A program made the translations under genes and the position numbers. Of a DNA stretch of 64,000 nt, positions 47,085-59,167 are shown piece by piece; the first letter of the stretch is position 1; the number at the start of each line of letters is the position of its first letter. Source of the stretch: Bryoerythrophyllum caledonicum (lineage: Eukaryota > Streptophyta > Bryopsida > Pottiales > Pottiaceae); NCBI GenBank assembly GCA_963971425.1, contig OZ020518.1:31006770-31070769 (forward strand), read 5' to 3'. Below the pieces are notes generated by a model. That model saw only the letters and a program-made list of their open reading frames with translations. It was not told the DNA's origin and did no database searches.

Positions 47085-48556
47085 ATGGTTCTAAATTGGT
47101 ATTGTATCACTTACGCTTTCAAAGATTGACCCAAACAAGTGGGAGGGGACTGAGAAAGGTGAACAATTGGACGATGACCTCATCCGGATGGGTTGCAGGG
47201 GATTGTACGAGAAGCCTTGGGTATTCCAGAAGGGACAGGCGACTGCAGAGTTGCTATCTTCTGGGACGCCCCGGGAAGTCTACCGGGCTAACCCGGTCAT
47301 AGACCACGGAAGTATGGCGTGAGATGTATTCCTTTCGTCAAGAGGAAGGGTGGACACCCGGAGTCAAATGGAAGTTGTTGGGTAAGCACGTGTCGAATTC
47401 CTACGACGTGTCACAATGCTACCGGAGTGATCAATTCACAAACCACCGGGTGAGGAGGGTGGTTGAGTCTTTAAACCAAATCTTTCACTTCAACTGATGT
47501 GAAAGGGTCACAGCACGGTTGGCCTCCACCTACACATAGGTATTTTTTGACGATTCCTTCCCGAATTGAGGGTCTTTGTTGGAAGAGGCAATTTTGCCTC
47601 AACTCCGGGCAATTCAACAAGGTGAATGTTCCAAGACTTTCTTGACTCCATATCTCATGCACTTGAATGAGTATCACGACTGTCTGCAGCCGGAAGAAAA
47701 GAAATTATTGAGACAAGGGATGGCTCGTCATGATCATGTTCCCCGGGCATTTCTCCAACATGCTGAGCTACAGTTGGCATGACGGGCAATTCCACAAGAG
47801 GCCTCATCATCACTTGCACTCTCGAATAAGGGTAGGTCTTCCCGGTCTCACTGGGAGAAACTACCACTACCATCTCGGCTATCCAAGAACCTCACTTTGG
47901 AGTGGAAAACACGAGAGACATCTTGGCTGCAATCCGAGAAGACCAGGAATAATTGACCAAAGTGAAGAAAGATCTTCAGACATCTGAGAAGGAGCATCTC
48001 GACACAAAGATCAAGGCTTAAGAAACCATGGTCACACTGACCAAATTACTTGCTGGGCAAAGAAATGCCACCATGGCATTGCAAGCCCGTAGCCTGCCTT
48101 GGAAGAAGAGAAGGTTTGTTTATGACAGTTCTTTTTCTTCAGAAGATGATGATCCACCCACTCAACGTCTAGTGAGTCTAGCGGATTCTCCATCTTTCAA
48201 GAGTGGGGTGTGAAAGTCTATAAGAGGCAATAAGGTCTCCCGATCAATCCTCCCGGAAGGAACCGGTTGATCTTTCTTTCTCACAAACGGATTCTTTGGT
48301 TAAGTCTTCGGTAACTATACTTGTTGATCTAGTGGAGACTCCTCATGTATTGTTAGATATTTTTAATCTACCCATGGATACTTCCAATCTACCGGTGAAT
48401 ACTTCCAATCCATCGATAGACCTCCCGGTTGAGACTTCCAACCTTCCGGTGGATTCTCTTGACCATGTACCCACAAGTACTCCCAATCTTTCAATCAATC
48501 CTCCTATGGATCAACCAGGAGATAATTTCTCTCATCTGGATGAATCTTCCGGTTGA
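47085..48556 (+). pseudogene. Broken copy of the element's 490-codon ORF
   Basis: ATGs at the same place (ACAACATGG context) and similar peptides in order (MGCRGLYEKPW, then ILPQLRAIQQGECSKTFLTP and YHDCLQPEEKK) show homology with the intact ORF at 59168-60640. Stops and frameshifts split it. After the conserved part, a further open frame (48296-48556) has short degenerate repeats of the type NLPVDTSNLPV. Function unknown. Confidence 0.7.
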
Positions 48557-49860
48557 GCCTTTGTTATATGTTATGTGTTATTGTTGATTTATCCTATCGG
48601 TTGATGGCATGTTGTTAAAGTTGCTAGAATTAAGCACTAGCTTGAGAGTAGTGATGTCGATGGGACCCAGTCACTACCACTTGAGTGATTTCTCCGACTA
48701 CCTACTTTTGTTAGGGAATGTTTTACCAGTCTTGGACCGGTAGTCTTCCGGTTTACCGGTCTACCAATAATCCATCGGTGATTAGGCAATCCTTGATTCT
48801 AGGATCTACATGTCATTTTCACCTTTTAGGGATCTAGTTTTGGAGGGTAGCTAGTGACCTTTGTATACTTAAGGAGCCTTAGGCTCATGGTTTAAGTACT
48901 CTTCTCTTTGTTGATTTGTTTGTGTCTTGCCTTCATTGCTTGTATCTAGAGTCTTTGTTAAACTTGTGTGAATAGAGGGAGAGAGGGTTGTGTCCTCTTA
49001 GTGAGTCTTTGCTAGGATGTGCAAGGTTGTGGCTCGTTGAATGTTATGTGATTGAATGTCAGTTGAGGCTTCCAGAGGGAGTAGGATATCCAAGTTAGAT
49101 AGGTGGAGTAAGATTCGGAATCTACTCCAAATCTTTGATCGGTTATACCAGAAATAGTTGCTTACCGGATCGGATCCGGGAAGCCCACGACTATTTATGA
49201 TAGCCTCCCTTAAGTAAGAAGTGTTTGGAATGGTGGGGAGGAGGGGTGATATCCCCCCTCTTGGTATGCCGGGAGAGATCCTAGCTAAGCCTAAGTCCAG
49301 AGTATTTCAGGGTTTCTACTCTTACAATGGATGAGGTCCCTTGATCCCCGTGGAAGGTTGTCTCGCTTATGTGATTTGCTTAGCATTGGAATGCTGTGAT
49401 TCTTGTATATTTTTTGTTTTCATTCATTGGGTGTGATTGTAGTTGGAACCCGACTTTACGAGACCGGTTTACCGGAACTATTTTCTAGTAGATAGTGAAG
49501 GCCGGTAAACTAGCTGCAACTTTTTAATTCTTTGAAGGTGTAGAGTTAGATTGTGGATATTGTGGCCTTTGGATTGTGAAAACGGAGGGTAGTGACTTTC
49601 CGGGCACTATAAAAACTTACTGGAAAACTATTCTGACGCTCAACAGAGTTTAAGCTAAACATTTGTGGTTACCTATTACCGGTCACTGAGGTACCGGGCA
49701 AGCCATCCTCTAGGATGTGGTGAGGTGTTGAGTGTGAGTTGTCCTTAGATTTAGAGAGTTTGACACACGATAAAAATCCCTAGAAACGATCTAGTTAGGT
49801 AGGCTTGCTTAAGGTTAATTTTAATTAACTTTGAGAATTACGAACTACTAGACTACGACA
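47085..49860 (+). mobile_element. Unclassified repeat element, copy A (coding relic and 3' region)
   Basis: Copy A matches copy B (57407-60640, minus strand) along its length: the coding region, a GTGATGTCGATGGG word after it (48651), a CGGGCACTATAAAAACTYAC word (49601), ACGATA(A/G)AAATCCCT, TTAAGGTTAATTTT, and a shared end ACGAACTACTRGACTACGACA. The shared end gives a precise right boundary at 49860. It ends in CA, as LTRs do, and has TATAAAA 250 bases before it, so a 3' LTR is possible. I did not find a matching 5' LTR. Confidence 0.7.
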
Positions 49861-50073
49861 CTGCCTAATTCATCGGACATGAATCCAATAGAGAACATTT
49901 GGATGTTTGTAATAGATTTGCTAAGACATCATAGTAGACCAAAGAATAAGCTAGAAATGGCAGAAAAAATTCAAAAAATTTGTATGGAATACCATATCTT
50001 TAGAGTGGCTTCGTACATTGATTTTGACTATGCATTACAGGGTGCAAGCAGTAATTGCAGCTGGAGGTGGTAG
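49861..50073 (+). pseudogene. Tc1-like transposase C-terminal fragment cut by copy A
   Basis: Directly after the end of copy A the plus strand encodes NSSDMNPIENIWMFV (third catalytic Glu region) and runs to a normal family C-terminus (SSNCSWRW). The upstream part of the transposase is missing exactly at the copy A boundary. This suggests that copy A inserted into, or was joined to, this Tc1 relic. Confidence 0.7.
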
Positions 50074-50498
50074 CATGAGGTGGTAGATAGTATGTAACAA
50101 AAAGCTTTCTTGATGTACAATTTCTCAACTTTATAATGCAAACTAGATTCTGAGAGCGTAACAATGCATTTTATGGTTCAAAAATATATTCATTTCAAAA
50201 AATACAGGAGCTATTTGAAGTGCAATGATTTCAACACTAATTCGCCTTAGAAAAAAAATCGAATTATTGTTGTACTTGCCTGTTTGGTACTAGGCAAGTC
50301 TCATTCGTCCACCCCTGCTGCAGCTGAAATTTAGCAGTGAATCTGTACTTGGAATTGACACCAAAGGCTAAAAAATGTATGGAATTGCAAACCGTAAATT
50401 GAACTTGGAAGATAATGAAGTCTAGTTTCATGGTATGCACTTTTATTACATTGAAATATTCATAGCATACAACAATAGAGCATTTTGTGGCACACTAT

Positions 50499-51535
50499 CT
50501 ACCATCTAGTATCACCGCCCCCCGCATTAATTATGGCCTTCATCCGGTGAAGCATGCTAGAAAGGAGAATTTCAAGAGTCTCCATGGATACAGCTTCACA
50601 TGCCTGCTCAATTCTTTTGATCTATTCATCTTTGTTGTTTGGAATTGTCTCTTTGTGTACAAAGTCTTTTAAAATCATCTAAACATTTTCTATGGGATTC
50701 AATTCCCGTGAGTTTGCACGCTGTGTAATCTTCCTGAACTTATGAGCTTCTCACCATTGTTGTAGTAACTTATTACAATGCACGGGGACACCATCTTCCA
50801 TGAGGAAAAGACTTTGAGGATCATCGTGCATATTGAAAAGCCACTCAATTGACCCTCGTACACAACGTCAACAAAATCAACACTTGTCAATCTATTGAAT
50901 GGCATAATTACAATGGGGCACTTCTCATAACCTATGGAAGCGCCCTAAATCATGACGGATGTGCGGAAAGATTTAAAAATGGGTGCTAAACAGTTCCATG
51001 AATAACATTCATAAGGTCGTCGCCAAACTTTCATTTGCCGGGAATTTTTGCCTATTTCAAATGAAACCTCATCTGTCCATATCACATTCATCCAATCCAA
51101 TGTATTCCAAGACTAATATTTCTTGGCAAAGCCAATCTATCAGCCTTGTGCTTGCCATTAAGAAATGACTTCTTTGCTGCAACACGGCTACAAAATCCAA
51201 TACGTTTCATTTCCTTCCTTGGTGTACTTACACAAACTTTCTTGGTCACCTTTTTTGAAATAGAGACAAGTGGAATGCGTCTATTCTATATTAGAATGCG
51301 TCCCAATTCCCTTCTACCTTAATCAATTAGTTTGCAACGTCAATGTACGACCTTATGATTGACCATTGTTCCGTAATCATTGAATTTCTTCAAAACACAC
51401 TATGATGGTGGTACATGGCATGCCTAACTCTATTGCAATGCTAGGTTGTGACATTCCATAACGACTCTTGCCGACTATGGCACCTTTCCCCTCTCTGCTC
51501 AAACGACGACCTCCTATTTTTGCAAAATATTAAAC
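50499..51535 (-). pseudogene. Tc1-like transposase relic, minus strand
   Basis: Read on the minus strand from about 51535: an HTH-like start (RRLSREGKGAIVGKSRYGMS, then IAIELGMP), a basic linker, VDFVDVVYEGQLSGF, LFLMEDG (second Asp region, in pieces), ELNPIENVW-like residues, and the C-terminus MKAIINAGGGDTRW ending at 50499. Many stops and frameshifts; it is old and inactive. The ends of the element were not resolved. Confidence 0.65.
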
Positions 51536-52297
51536 ACGAGAAAATGCACCTAAAAATGCAATTGAACCTAATCAAATAAATAATAACGTGTAACATGCAA
51601 GACACATCATACCACAATGTTATGAAGACATGTATTATATAACATGATCTGTTTGCCAAAAATAGACTGATAGATTGCCAAATCATCTTCCATTCTTGAA
51701 GCATTCAAGAAATGAATTAATACTCTCAATTTGCAAATCTCTAAATAATTCAAGCATTATTACCTACATGTGATCGATTCAGGTACTCCAAAACTTGTGA
51801 ACTCCACTTGAGAACACAAAAGCTAGCATTAGAATTGAAATTGCTATCATTCACGAGATTTCTAAACAACTCCATAACAACAAAAGGCTAAATTTGCCTA
51901 GAGAGAGAAACTTAAACTAGAAATCTACACATTTTACATCTCCTAAAAAAATTGTGTTGATTGAGCGCATACTCAAGCTTCATTTGTAGAAAGTTTGAGA
52001 TGAAAATGAGCAAATGCATGAATTCCATGTGCATTGATGTTTCTAGAAGTTGTGAATACAAGTTGCCACCACAGTGGCATTGTTTGTTAATTTTGATTTT
52101 TTATGAAGATTTTTCTAGTACCTCATTTATTTGCTTAATGACACATGTTGTAAGACTACTAATCCTACATAATGTTACTAATTAGAGCTCATGAGTTGAA
52201 GAGGTGGAGAATAGGGAGCGTTTTGAAGTAGCATGAGTGCCACTTCACACAAGCCAGTTTCGGTGTGGTGGACAAATGAGACTTGCCGGGTACTATA

Positions 52298-53952
52298 CAA
52301 TACCCGACATCAAAGATATGGACAACCTTAACATGGCCAAAAATAAGGTGAACTTCAAATAAATGCCAAAAGTTATATTTTTATAAAATTGCACGGGACT
52401 CTAGGAGCGGCTATATATTGTTGTTGTTGCCAAGTGGCAAAGGTTACATTAATCTAATTGCAATGTCTATATTAAATAAACATGTGTTGTTATGGTGTTC
52501 ATGTGTAATTTTGGTTGTTCTTATTTGAGACACACATGTTGATATACGTGTGCATTTCAACTGATATGCACAATCTTCTTGTATTTATGCACCATGACAT
52601 ATCCCCAAGGCAAATTGAAAGAGAAATAAGGTGAGAATGGAAGGTTAGTTGAGTGTCCTCTTTTAAGTAGAATTGTGTCATTTCAAAGAAAGCTGGTAGC
52701 TACCTCTTTGTTTGCAATGAAATTGAGGAATCTCACAACTCAAGAAAAGGGTCGCATTGTCGGTATGCACGAAGCAGGAGTCTCTGATGCTCAAATTGGA
52801 CGTGAATTAGGTATAGCGCGTCAAAATTATTTTTACTCTTATAAAGTAGTATCAGTTTTGTCGTACTATTGTTTCTCCAAAGCTTGCAGGTAGAAGATGT
52901 AAGCTTGATTTTGTGTCAAGCGACAACTCGAACGACTTGTACTTGATGATCATCGTACACCTATTGCTGCAATTCAGGCCCAAATGACAACAAAAGTTTG
53001 CATTTGTACATTGAGGCAATATATTGGGCTCTTGGCTTAAATAATTGTTTTGCAATCAAAAAATATTTTCTCAATGATGCACACAAGGCACAAAGGCTTG
53101 CTTTTGCTGAAGCTCGTGTACATAGAAGTCAAGAGGATTAGAAGAATGTCATATGGATGGACAAATCATTATTTGAGGTTGGCAAACATTCACAATCAAT
53201 ACAAGTTTGGCTTCAAGTTTATGAAAGGTACTCATAGGATGGCTTACATCCAACCTTTTAGTCCGGTTGTGTTTCGGTTATGATATGGAGGGCTCTTAGT
53301 GGCTATCCTAAGTCTCCTATAGTCATAATCCCTGCAGGTAGAAGAATTGTTGTTGACTTTGTAAACATTGCGTACAAGGGAGCATTATCTACCTTTTATT
53401 CCTTCCATGATCACCCAAACGACATGATTCTCATAAAGAATGGTGCTCCATGTGCATTGTAGTTCCCTATCTAACAGGTGGAGAGAAGCTCATGGCATGA
53501 CAAAATAAAATTGGCCGCCTAACTTCCAAGATTTGAACCCTATTGAGAATCTATAGAAAGTTGTGAAGGACCATGTTCAGAACAAGTATCGGCCACATTC
53601 TCGGAAGTAAATAGCTTGTGCCATTCAACATGAATGGGAAGGAGTCTCTAGAGATGTGCTAGATACACTCATATTTACAATGCCTTACAAAATGAAGGCT
53701 GTTATTGATGCTCGTGGTGGTAGGACTAGATGATAGACACCATGTCAAAAAATATACAAATTGTTGATTCTTTTGTATTTTCCAACATGACATATTTTAC
53801 AACTTGAAAGTAGTCTCTCTATGCTTTCCATTGCACTTAACGGTTCTCAATTTTATGCACTTATTGAATGGTATACATCATTTTGAATTTTAGAGTTTTT
53901 ATAGGGTTGAGGCTTGAAATTGCTCTGTCCATATCTTAGCTTCTAAGTACTG
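52298..53952 (+). mobile_element. Tc1-like element, 1655 bp, with both termini
   Basis: The left terminus CAATACCCGACATCAAAG at 52298 is preceded by TATA. The right terminus read inward is CAGTACTTAGAAGCTAAG, next to TA at 53953. Both ends share CARTAC and, slightly inward, AGATATGGACA. The size is that of a complete Tc1 element. It is related to the element at 45367, whose terminus is CAGTACCCGCC. Confidence 0.75.
52717..53736 (+). pseudogene. Tc1-like transposase, heavily damaged
   Basis: ATG at 52717 gives MKLRNLTTQEKGRIVGMHE and DAQIGRELGIARQ, a helix-turn-helix. A basic linker follows (AHKAQRLAFAEARVHRSQED), then VIWMDKSLFEV (first Asp kept), MILIKNGAP (second Asp position now Asn), NFQDLNPIENLWKVV (Glu kept) and a family-type C-terminus (DARGGRTR, then Trp to stop). 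Several frameshifts and stops. Not functional. Confidence 0.8.
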
Positions 53953-54001
53953 TACAATGGAGTAATGCTCAAAATGACATTTTTGCATTTCAAAATTTCA
54001 C

Positions 54002-54292
54002 CTCTACCAACTTTGACACCATCCCCAGGGGCTAGAAAATTGTTATTTTACGATGAATTTTTTGGCACGAGATCATCTCTATGATGATAAGATGTGTTCC
54101 AAATTTCAAGGACAAAAGATTTTTGCAAAAAAAATTAAATTAAAATCTACCAACATGTGTAGTTGTGAGCCATTCACTAGTGCCAACTTTGGCACTCTCT
54201 CTAGGGCTGAATTTGTAATTTACCATGAGATATTTGGCACAAGATCATCTCTATGCTTATAATATGTGTCTCAAATTTTAAGGCTGGAAGAT
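54002..54292. repeat. Imperfect tandem repeat, about 177 bp period, two units
   Basis: CCAACTTTGACACCAT at 54008 and CCAACTTTGGCACTCT at 54183 begin similar segments, each with TTTGGCAC.AGATCATCTCTATG and AAATTT.AAGG. A third, weaker unit may begin near 54365. Confidence 0.55.
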
Positions 54293-54368
54293 GAATAAAA
54301 AAAAAGATATTCAAAATTGTTTCTCATGGTTACACATGTTTGTAGATTTTGAATATCGCTTTTTGTAT

Positions 54369-55221
54369 TCATCTTATGGCCTTGAAATTTGGCACACATG
54401 TCATTAACATAGAAATGATCTTGTGTAAAAGACTTCGTGGTAAACTAAAAAAATTCAACCCCAGGGAGGATGGCGAAGTTGGCAGTAGTGAAATAGTTTT
54501 CCCAATTGGGATTATGGGACTTATGGAGTTTGCACCACATGGTGAACTCCCTCTTGAAGTCATTGACCTTGATGGTGCCCGTGGCACCTGAAAATCTCCG
54601 TGCCCCACGCTCTCCACCTTCATATGGTGAAGCCATGTCTTTCCAATCAAAATATGATTGATGTGGCCTCTTGAGTGAATTTGATTCTAAAACATTTACG
54701 TCAGGCTTGTTAAGAAGCTCTACGTCTTCCACTACCGATTGGATTGTGTCCTCCTCCACTTCCGGTTGATTGACAACTTCCTTCACCTCTTTTTTCATGA
54801 AGGCCTACCACGAAGGGGGTGTTTCTTCTAGTGAAACCGGGCCCCTTCTTCGTCTCCAGATTGAAAATTTGGTGGCACAATGAAAGAAGCGCCATGCTTC
54901 ATGTGTGCCCTTCATCTCTGAAACGTAAATGGTGGGTGGTACTTTCCAAATGAGTAGCTCCAAGAAGAGTGTGTCCCACACACTACTGGCACGCTCTCAC
55001 CACGTACCCACTTCCCACTGCCACGTAGTGTGAAAGAGGAAACCTTCGCTCTCAAACTCTATGAAGATGAGAGAGAACGTAGGCAATTGGTTATCCCGGC
55101 GGAAATCCTTGACCTCCACGGCGTACCTTGATCCAACGTTCTTCAAAACAACGGCCTTGTCTCCAACCACAAGATCCATAGATTCAATTTGACCCTGAGC
55201 ACAACAAAGAGGTGCTTGCAC
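54369..55221 (-). pseudogene. Gag-like remnant
   Basis: Minus-strand frame 54798-54445 contains RRFSGATGTIKVNDFKREFT and WCKLHKSHNPNWENYF. This resembles the start of a plant retrotransposon Gag, where a short 'F-x-G' entry is followed by an aromatic and basic helix. The upstream frame 55221-54997 (VGDKAVVLKNVGSRYAVEV) may belong to the same remnant. No pol domain is present. The assignment is tentative. Confidence 0.4.
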
Positions 55222-57406
55222 ACCCTCCTTGGCCCAAAGTGTTTAAACCTTGCGCACACCACCAAGTGAGGTCCAATACTTCACAAAGTCCTCACTCAGC
55301 ACATTTGTGCCTGGCTTTTGCAAATCCTAGGACCCGGTTCGAGACTTGGCTATGGGAGATAGCTCAAAACCTCTACCACTAGAGCTGGCCTAAGAAGATC
55401 AGGCTTTCAGTTGCAAATCTTGAAGGCATGAAAATCAACTGACTAAGTGTCTAAGTGCTAATCTCTACTTTTGATACACTAAATTCTCTTGATTTCTTCT
55501 TGCTACCACCACTATCCATATCCCATATCTTGAAATTTACAACTCACTCTTTTTACATGGTTGTATCAAGTGGATTTACAATGGATGTGCCTAAACTAAG
55601 CCTATGAAAGTAGTTTCCACTCCATTTCCTTCATTCAAACCACAAGTTCCCAAGAGTGGAGAGAGGTGACGTGCTTGTAGAAATAATTATATCATCCCTT
55701 TTGACAATGCACCATCATCAAATCTCTCGATCAATCAATGAATTCTTGGTAGAATTTGGAAATCCAAGCCATGAAACATTCATTGAACTAATCCTCTAAT
55801 TGAAATGGGTATGAAGTGAGTTCCCAAGCAAAACAAACAAAGGGTAAGTTCGTTCTTCTCTAAAAGCTAACGCCCTAAGCGAAACAAAAAGGATGAACTT
55901 GTCATCCTCTAAATGCATTTTCCAGGGCTAGCCACGCACGGAAGATGACTCATCATCCTTCAAACACCTTTTCAATTGGCAAGACTTTCTTCTCCAAAAG
56001 ACCCAAGTCAACCATGGGGAAGTCAATGAACGTCACAAACATGCCATGCATTACAAGAATAGACCAATCCCTCAAGCACCTGACAATCCCCTTTCAATGT
56101 GGCTTCAAATGCTTTACTTGGTTGTAGTCATTCCAAGTCTCTGGATAGCCAAATCTACCACAACTAGGCTATGAATGAAATCTAATGCCACTTGAAGCCT
56201 TATAATGACTCGTCCAAGAGGCTGGCCTTTCTCTAAAACTACACAAGTTTTAGGATAATGCTGTAAAATTTTTAAGTGATTAAAAATCACTTGAATTGTA
56301 CAACTCTTGCACCAAAATGTGCATAAGCTATTGACAAAGAAATCCACAAGTGTCAACCACTCATCCGGTTGCAATGTGGGTGTCGCGCGGCCGGATCGCC
56401 ACCTCCGCTCTTCACATGAATCACTTCACGCAGTGCTCGAGCTATGCCTTCAGTGAGTCTGACAATGAACAAGAATATCAAGATTCCGCAGCCACGGAGC
56501 TTTGATGCACCGCCTGAGTTGACGTCATAGATTGCTTGAAATTCTGCTCTCTCCTTCACATGCATACGAGTTTTTGATTTTGTCTTCACACTTTTCGCTT
56601 GTTCTGTGACCAGGCTCGCCTTCTTGTGCGTGGTTAAGCCCGCGAACAAGCTCGCTTGCAATCTAGAGCACCACCAAATTCTAGCTCTCTAATGCAGTCG
56701 AAGTGTGAACAAGGTTATTCTCCAAACTAGTTCAGCAGATACCTCCAACTGAATGCTCTTCATCAGCTCGTTTCTCTAAGAACGACGTTTGATTGTGGAT
56801 ACCAGCAAGGCTATCGTGCATACAACACAATCCTCCAATACTTCGGACTTCTACAACAAGGCTTCACCTAATTGCTTAATCAACACCTCTAGCTCCGGAA
56901 GATTCAGCAACAACGGAAAAGTTTCAAACTTTGAAGTGCTCGACACCCACAAGGGGCCGCAGGAGGCATTACCACTTGAAGACACAGTAAACACCACACT
57001 TTTCCTAGGTCTGCCTAATGAGCATGTGGTAAATTGCATTCCTTGAGCAAAAAAAGGCTTCTTTTACTACTTCTAAGATCTAGTAAGAAAGTAATTGCTT
57101 GTGTTTTGACATATCACATTACCATGAGTGCAAATCATGTGTGAAAGTCATGTGAGAAAGTCATGTGTCAATGTTCCATGTGTGAAATCATGGTTGCTTC
57201 TTTATCCCATATCATTTGTCTCGGGCAAGTGAAGGGAGGGGTATAAGTAGTGGAGGTGGCCTCAATAGAGTTACTTGTGTGAACATGGTTAATTCTAGCT
57301 CTCCACTTGTTAGGATTAATTTGAGTTCATATTTTGTGGGCATGGCTAGCTAAGTTCTGAAGTCATGGACCGAAAATATTGAAATTAGAAGATTGACATG
57401 GAACCC
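55222..57406. other. Repeat-derived intergenic DNA, no gene recognised
   Basis: Open frames at 56353-56661 (-) and 56789-57046 (+) have no recognisable domain. The segment at 56944-56972 (CACAAGGGGCCGCAGGAGGC...) recurs inverted at 62416-62444, on the other side of element copy B. Confidence 0.4.
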
Positions 57407-58451
57407 TGTCGTAGTCCAGTAGTTCGTATTTCTTAAAATTAACCAAAATTAACCTTAAGAAAGCCCCACCTAACCGGATTAGTTCCAGGGATTTCTATCG
57501 TGCGTTAAACAATTTACTTCTAAACACAAAGCCATTTCAAAATACCTTAGCACATCCCGGAGAATGGCTTCCCGGGCATTTTCATGACCAACAAATAACA
57601 ACCGACTTGTTTAGTTTAAACTCCGTTGAGCGTCGGAGTAGATTTCCGGTGAGTTTTTATAGTGCCCGGAAAATCACTACCCTCCGTTCTCGCAGTCCAG
57701 AGGCCATCAAAAATCCACAAGCTAAACTACCCTTAGATTTAGACAAAAGGTTGTAGTTAGTTTCCCCGGGTTTCACAATCTCCCGGAAGGCTACCCCGGG
57801 GAGGTTTTCCCGGAAAAGCCTTCCCGGTGAATAGGTCACGCAAACCCGGGTTTCCCACCACAACCACACCTAATGAATCAAAGCAAAAATAATGTAAGAA
57901 TCATAACAAGCTAGTGTCATACAAACAAAATGAGCAAGACTTCCTTCTACGGGGATTATGGAGCCTCATCCGCCGCAAGGGTAGAAACCTTAGAATACTC
58001 TAAGATAAGGCTTAACCGGCACCTCTACCGGCGTACCAAGAGTGGGGATATCACCCCTCCTCTCCTACCAATCCAAGCACTTCCCACTTAAGGAACGCTA
58101 TCATTAATAGCGGTGGGTTTTCCCGGATCCCGGATCCGGTGAAAACAACCCTTCCCGGTCCCGGACCGGTCTCTAGGGTTTGAAGTAGGTCCCGGACCTC
58201 CCTTCACCTATTCTAACTTGGATGCCCTACACCCTCCAAAAGCCTCGGGCTCACAACACACACTAGCAAGTCACAACTTCACATCACCTAGGCAAAGACA
58301 CACTAGGAGGACTCACCTCTTTCTATCTTCACTTGCAACAAACTCTACAAAAGTCAAGACAACATATCAATGAAGACACAAAGAAAAGAAAGAAGACACA
58401 AGGATACATATGAGGACACCAAAGACATGAGCAAAGACATAAACATAAGCA

Positions 58452-58773
58452 AAGACACAAAGAGGGAGAGTGAAGATACAAAGAAGGAGTGTAAAGACAC
58501 AAAAACACAAGCAAAGACACAAAGAGGGAATGAAGATACAAAGAAGGAGTGTAAAGACACAAAAACACAAGCAAAGACACAAAGAGGGAATGAAGATACA
58601 AAGAAGGAGTGTAAAGACACAAAAACACAAGCAAAGACACAAAGAGGGAATGAAGATACAAAGAAGGAGTGTAAAGACACAAAAACACAAGCAAAGACAC
58701 AAAGAGGGAATGAAGATACAAAGAAGGAGTGTAAAGACACAAAAACACAAGCAAAGACACAAAGAGGGAATGA
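58452..58773. repeat. 60-bp minisatellite, about 5.4 copies
   Basis: The unit containing AAAAACACAAGCAAAGACAC and AAGAAGGAGTGTAAAGACAC repeats with a period of exactly 60 bases. Units starting at 58501, 58561, 58621 and 58681 are identical over the full 60 bases; the first and last are partial or diverged. Because 60 is divisible by 3, several frames stay open with 20-residue repeats. These are not genes. Copy A has only a single related stretch at the corresponding place (near 48900-48935). Confidence 0.97.
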
Positions 58774-59167
58774 ATTAAAAGGAGCACCAAGCCCCCCTTA
58801 AGTACACCAAGGCCACTCACTAAACTACGAAAACCTAGATCCACAAATCATGGAAAAAAGAATCTAGATCCTATAATCTAGGGTGGCCTAGTCACCGGGA
58901 CACCGGGAAATCCCGGTTTCCCTTCTCGGTAACCATATCCTCAACAATAAGAGGAAAATGGAAGAATTCACTTAAATGGCAATGACCGGGTGCACAATAG
59001 GGCCCCATCGACATCATTACTCTCACTTAGTTCAATCAACCACCTTCCAAAATCTTCCCACCAATGGTAGGAAAATTACATAACAAAACATAACATTTAA
59101 CAAAAAAAACATAACGAAACATAACATGACATAACCAGTAGCATTGAAACATAGACTTCCGGTAAGT

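Noticed and set aside
58440-58790. CRISPR-like array
   Set aside because: The units are contiguous with no variable spacers and the genome is a plant; it is a minisatellite.
58329-58844. Long repetitive open frames on both strands
   Set aside because: They follow from the 60-bp minisatellite, whose length is a multiple of three. The Leu/Cys/Phe-rich and Lys/Gln-rich peptides are not proteins of a real gene.
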